The notes below the pieces were generated by a model that searched no databases, was not told where the DNA came from, and was given only the letters and a program-made list of their open reading frames with translations. 64,000 bases of DNA from Flavobacterium sp. (GTDB taxonomy: Bacteria > Bacteroidota > Bacteroidia > Flavobacteriales > Flavobacteriaceae). A program made the position numbers and the translations under genes. The stretch lies in the NCBI GenBank assembly GCA_014379405.1, contig JACMLU010000007.1, positions 62,001-126,000 on the forward strand. Reading direction: 5' to 3'. Positions within the stretch are counted from its first letter, which is position 1. Each line of letters begins with the position of its first letter. Shown one piece after another: positions 61,352 to 64,000 of this stretch.

Positions 61352-64000
61352 ATGAAAAGAGTTTCAAGAAAAAATTATAAATCAATGACAGAAAACGAGA
61401 AAATATTATCCGAGCTTTTAAAAGATGTTCAATCTTGGTCAGACTTGAAGCCTAAACTTTCAAAATTCAATACTTCTTCTACCGACATCACAAACAAGAC
61501 AACAAGAGCAGGAAAACTATTTGAATACTTTACAAAACTTTGCTTTCTGTATGACAGAGAATTTGCAGAAGAATATAATTGTAAACAAATTTTTCTTTAC
61601 GAAGAAATACCAACTGAACTTAAAGAAAAACTAAACTTACCAAAAGTTGAACACGGTATTGATTTACTTATTATCGACAATGAAGAAAAAGTAATTGCAA
61701 TTCAATGTAAATTCAAAAATGACGAAACTGTTAAACTAAATTGGAATTCTGATAAATTAGGAAACTTCTTTGGTTTTGCTAGAAATGCAGATTTACATTG
61801 CGTTTTTTCAAATTCATCTGACATTACGCAAGTTGCACAAAATTTGACTGAAAATTTCAAGTTTTTTAGTTATACTCATCTTCAAAATATTTCATCAGAA
61901 ACTTTTGAAAAAATGAGAAACTCTTTAATTGGTAATCCAATTAAAGAAATAAAGAAACCTATACCACACGATTATCAAACGGATGCTATCGAAGCTGTAG
62001 TAAATCACTTTAAGAAAAACGAAAGGGGACAATTAATTTTGCCCTGCGGTGCAGGAAAAACTTTGACTTCTCTATGGATAAAGGAAAAATTAAAAGCTAA
62101 TAGTACATTAGTTTTAGTTCCATCACTTGCATTATTGCGTCAAATAAAAAGTAATTGGAATGAAGCTTACAACACGAAATTTATTCGATTAAATGTTTGT
62201 AGTGAAAAAGATATTGATTCCGATGCAGACAATGATATTGCAATTACTCACAGTTATGAAATCATAGGAAATGTAACAACTGACAAAAATATTGTTGCTT
62301 CATTTTTAGAAAAACCAGATGATAAAGTTATTTTTTCAACTTACCAATCTTTACAAGTAGTTGCTGATGCTTTACAAATTTTACCTGACTTTCAATTTAA
62401 TTTAATAATCGCAGACGAAGCACATAAAACATCGGGATTTTCAGACCAAAACAAGTTTACACTAGTTCACAATAATGAAAAGGTTAGAGGCTTAAAGCGC
62501 TTATATATGACTGCTACCCCTAGAATTGCTTCTCCAGAATTAAAGGCAAAGCATTCTGAAAGAATAAAGTTTTTAAAAGATATGAGTAATCCAAAAGTTT
62601 ATGGCGGTGAGGCCTATCGGATGACTTTTGGAGCAGCCATAGAAAAAGAAATTTTAGTTAAATACAAAATTATTGCAGTTGGTGTTTCAGACACAGATTT
62701 AAAAAAATATATTGAGAAAAATGTTCAATTAACAAAGACAGAAAACATAAAAGATTATGCTCACAATTACGCTTTAAATATTGTGATGGAAAAATATAAT
62801 GCAAATCACGCTTTAACCTTCCATTCTCGAATAAAGCTTGCTGAAAATTTTGCAAGACGCCACAACAGATTAGTTCAAGATGTTTTTGCAACCTCAATAA
62901 GCGGAACGCAAACTACAAGCCAAAGAGAAATAATTTTAAAAGCTTTTGAGAAAGCCGATAAAGCAGTTGTTTCAAATGCAAAATGTTTAACAGAAGGTGT
63001 AGATGTCCCTGTAATTGACATTGTTTATTATAGTGATCCCAAAAACTCTAAAATTGATATTGTACAATCAGCAGGAAGAGCTTTGCGTAAAGCAAAACAC
63101 AGAAATAAAACAATGGGATTTATTGTTGTTCCAATATTTCATAAGGATAGAGAAACAGTTGAAGATGCAATTGAAAAAAGTGACTATAAAAACCTTATAA
63201 CTGTTATACGCTCTTTATGCGATCAAGACGAACGTCTTGTCTCTGAAATAAATGAATTGGCTTGGAGTAAAGAAAAAAACAAACGTAATGCAACATTTGA
63301 ACTAACATTTTCAGATGACCAAACGGATAGCGTTTTACAGTTTGAACAAATAAAAGAAAAACTAAAAAACTCTCTCTTTAATCAAGTTATTGAAACTTTA
63401 AAAGATAGTTGGGAAATACATTATAAAGAAGTTGAAGAATATTTCAACAAAAACGGGAACAGTAATATACCGGCTAGATATAAAGCAATTGATGGTTTTG
63501 GAATTGGAACTTGGTGTGTAGCTCAAAGAGTGAGTTTTAACAAAGGACTTCTATCAGATTCTGAAATAAAAAAACTTCAAAAATTAAATTTTGATTTTGA
63601 TCCTTATGAAACTTTATTTGAAATTGATTTCCAAGAACTTTTAAAATTTAAAGAAAAATATGGACATGTTGATGTTCCAACAATGGGCAATTATCTAGGA
63701 AGACGAGTAAATAAGTATAGAACATATTATAGAAGAGGCACATTAAATCAAGAAAAAATTGACAGATTAAACAGCATAGGCTTTCAATTTATTTTGAAAG
63801 AAATTATTTCTTGGGATGATAAATTTATTGAGTTAAAAGAATACTATAAAACACATAAGACAAACAGAATTAATTCAGCAATCAGTTCATCTCTATATTT
63901 TTGGGAGAGCAAACAAAGAATTGGAAATAAAAAAAACAAACTAAACAATGAGCAAGTTGAAAAACTAAATTCAATCAACTTTGAGTGGGAAATAAAAACA
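61352..64000 (+). CDS. Mrr-like nuclease/SF2 helicase with helicase-associated repeats, 3' end outside window
   Basis: One frame runs from the ATG at 61352 to the window end (883 residues so far). Residues about 50-125 are a PD-(D/E)xK nuclease domain of Mrr type: Glu58 (GKLFEYF), Asp104 (HGIDLL) and Gln118-x-Lys120 (IQCKFK). The SF2 helicase has LPCGAGKT (230-237), DEAH (355-358), YMTATPR, FHSRIKLAENFARR, TEGVDVPVIDIVYYSDPK and QSAGRALRK (572-580). From about 687 three helicase-associated (HA) repeats follow, e.g. GIGTWCVAQRVSFNKG and LGRRVNKYRTYYRRG, ending FEWEIKT at the edge. Such proteins may cut foreign DNA; whether a methylase partner follows is outside the window. Confidence 0.85.
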   Translation, partial: MKRVSRKNYKSMTENEKILSELLKDVQSWSDLKPKLSKFNTSSTDITNKTTRAGKLFEYFTKLCFLYDREFAEEYNCKQIFLYEEIPTELKEKLNLPKVEHGIDLLIIDNEEKVIAIQCKFKNDETVKLNWNSDKLGNFFGFARNADLHCVFSNSSDITQVAQNLTENFKFFSYTHLQNISSETFEKMRNSLIGNPIKEIKKPIPHDYQTDAIEAVVNHFKKNERGQLILPCGAGKTLTSLWIKEKLKANSTLVLVPSLALLRQIKSNWNEAYNTKFIRLNVCSEKDIDSDADNDIAITHSYEIIGNVTTDKNIVASFLEKPDDKVIFSTYQSLQVVADALQILPDFQFNLIIADEAHKTSGFSDQNKFTLVHNNEKVRGLKRLYMTATPRIASPELKAKHSERIKFLKDMSNPKVYGGEAYRMTFGAAIEKEILVKYKIIAVGVSDTDLKKYIEKNVQLTKTENIKDYAHNYALNIVMEKYNANHALTFHSRIKLAENFARRHNRLVQDVFATSISGTQTTSQREIILKAFEKADKAVVSNAKCLTEGVDVPVIDIVYYSDPKNSKIDIVQSAGRALRKAKHRNKTMGFIVVPIFHKDRETVEDAIEKSDYKNLITVIRSLCDQDERLVSEINELAWSKEKNKRNATFELTFSDDQTDSVLQFEQIKEKLKNSLFNQVIETLKDSWEIHYKEVEEYFNKNGNSNIPARYKAIDGFGIGTWCVAQRVSFNKGLLSDSEIKKLQKLNFDFDPYETLFEIDFQELLKFKEKYGHVDVPTMGNYLGRRVNKYRTYYRRGTLNQEKIDRLNSIGFQFILKEIISWDDKFIELKEYYKTHKTNRINSAISSSLYFWESKQRIGNKKNKLNNEQVEKLNSINFEWEIKT

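Overview
The window reads as chromosome of a Flavobacterium-like member of the Bacteroidota. It is AT-rich, has a SusC/SusD pair, lipoproteins and TonB-dependent receptors, and shows the Bacteroidota promoter -7 element (TAnnTTTG) in front of many genes with little Shine-Dalgarno signal. The closest genus is an inference from family content only. No rRNA, tRNA, CRISPR array or intact insertion sequence was seen.

Region 1-19.1 kb is a minus-strand polysaccharide utilization locus for a glucuronate-bearing polymer, probably glucuronoxylan. It holds SusC and SusD, glucuronate isomerase, an SDR that probably replaces fructuronate reductase, an RraA-fold protein, mannonate dehydratase, a sodium:solute symporter, a LacI-type regulator, a clan GH-A hydrolase, a GH10 xylanase and two paralogous Ig/beta-helix lipoproteins, the first cut by the window edge. 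Five of its promoters carry the same palindrome, TGTGC-N4-GCACA, probably the operator of the LacI protein.

Region 19.2-20.0 kb is a scar: a decayed Fic gene fused to the tail of what looks like a cation/proton antiporter. Region 20-49 kb is ordinary chromosome: Uup-type ABC-F ATPase, a very large PEP carboxykinase-like protein, FKBP isomerase, Omp85 barrel, two-PAS histidine kinase with its response regulator, an atypical SDR, methyltransferase, carbonic anhydrase, ABC ATPase, cobalamin adenosyltransferase, DUF2795 protein, SecA, a TonB receptor with a small cysteine-motif protein and an MFS transporter, a phosphate transporter with its DUF47 partner, and histidine ammonia-lyase.

Region 49.5-54.7 kb is a thrABC operon preceded by a threonine-rich leader peptide, i.e. 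a likely attenuator. Region 52-57 kb also contains five copies of a 33-bp palindrome around a REP-associated tyrosine transposase (RAYT), one of them inside the transposase reading frame, plus a HipA-like kinase/DUF3037 gene pair and a second, hairpin-doublet repeat.

Region 57-61.1 kb is a compact minus-strand run: thioredoxin-like, DUF1348, DinB-like, FMN-binding split barrel, AraC regulator and NAD(P)HX dehydratase. The right end holds a large protein with an Mrr-like nuclease domain, SF2 helicase and helicase-associated repeats, cut by the window edge and possibly part of a defence locus.
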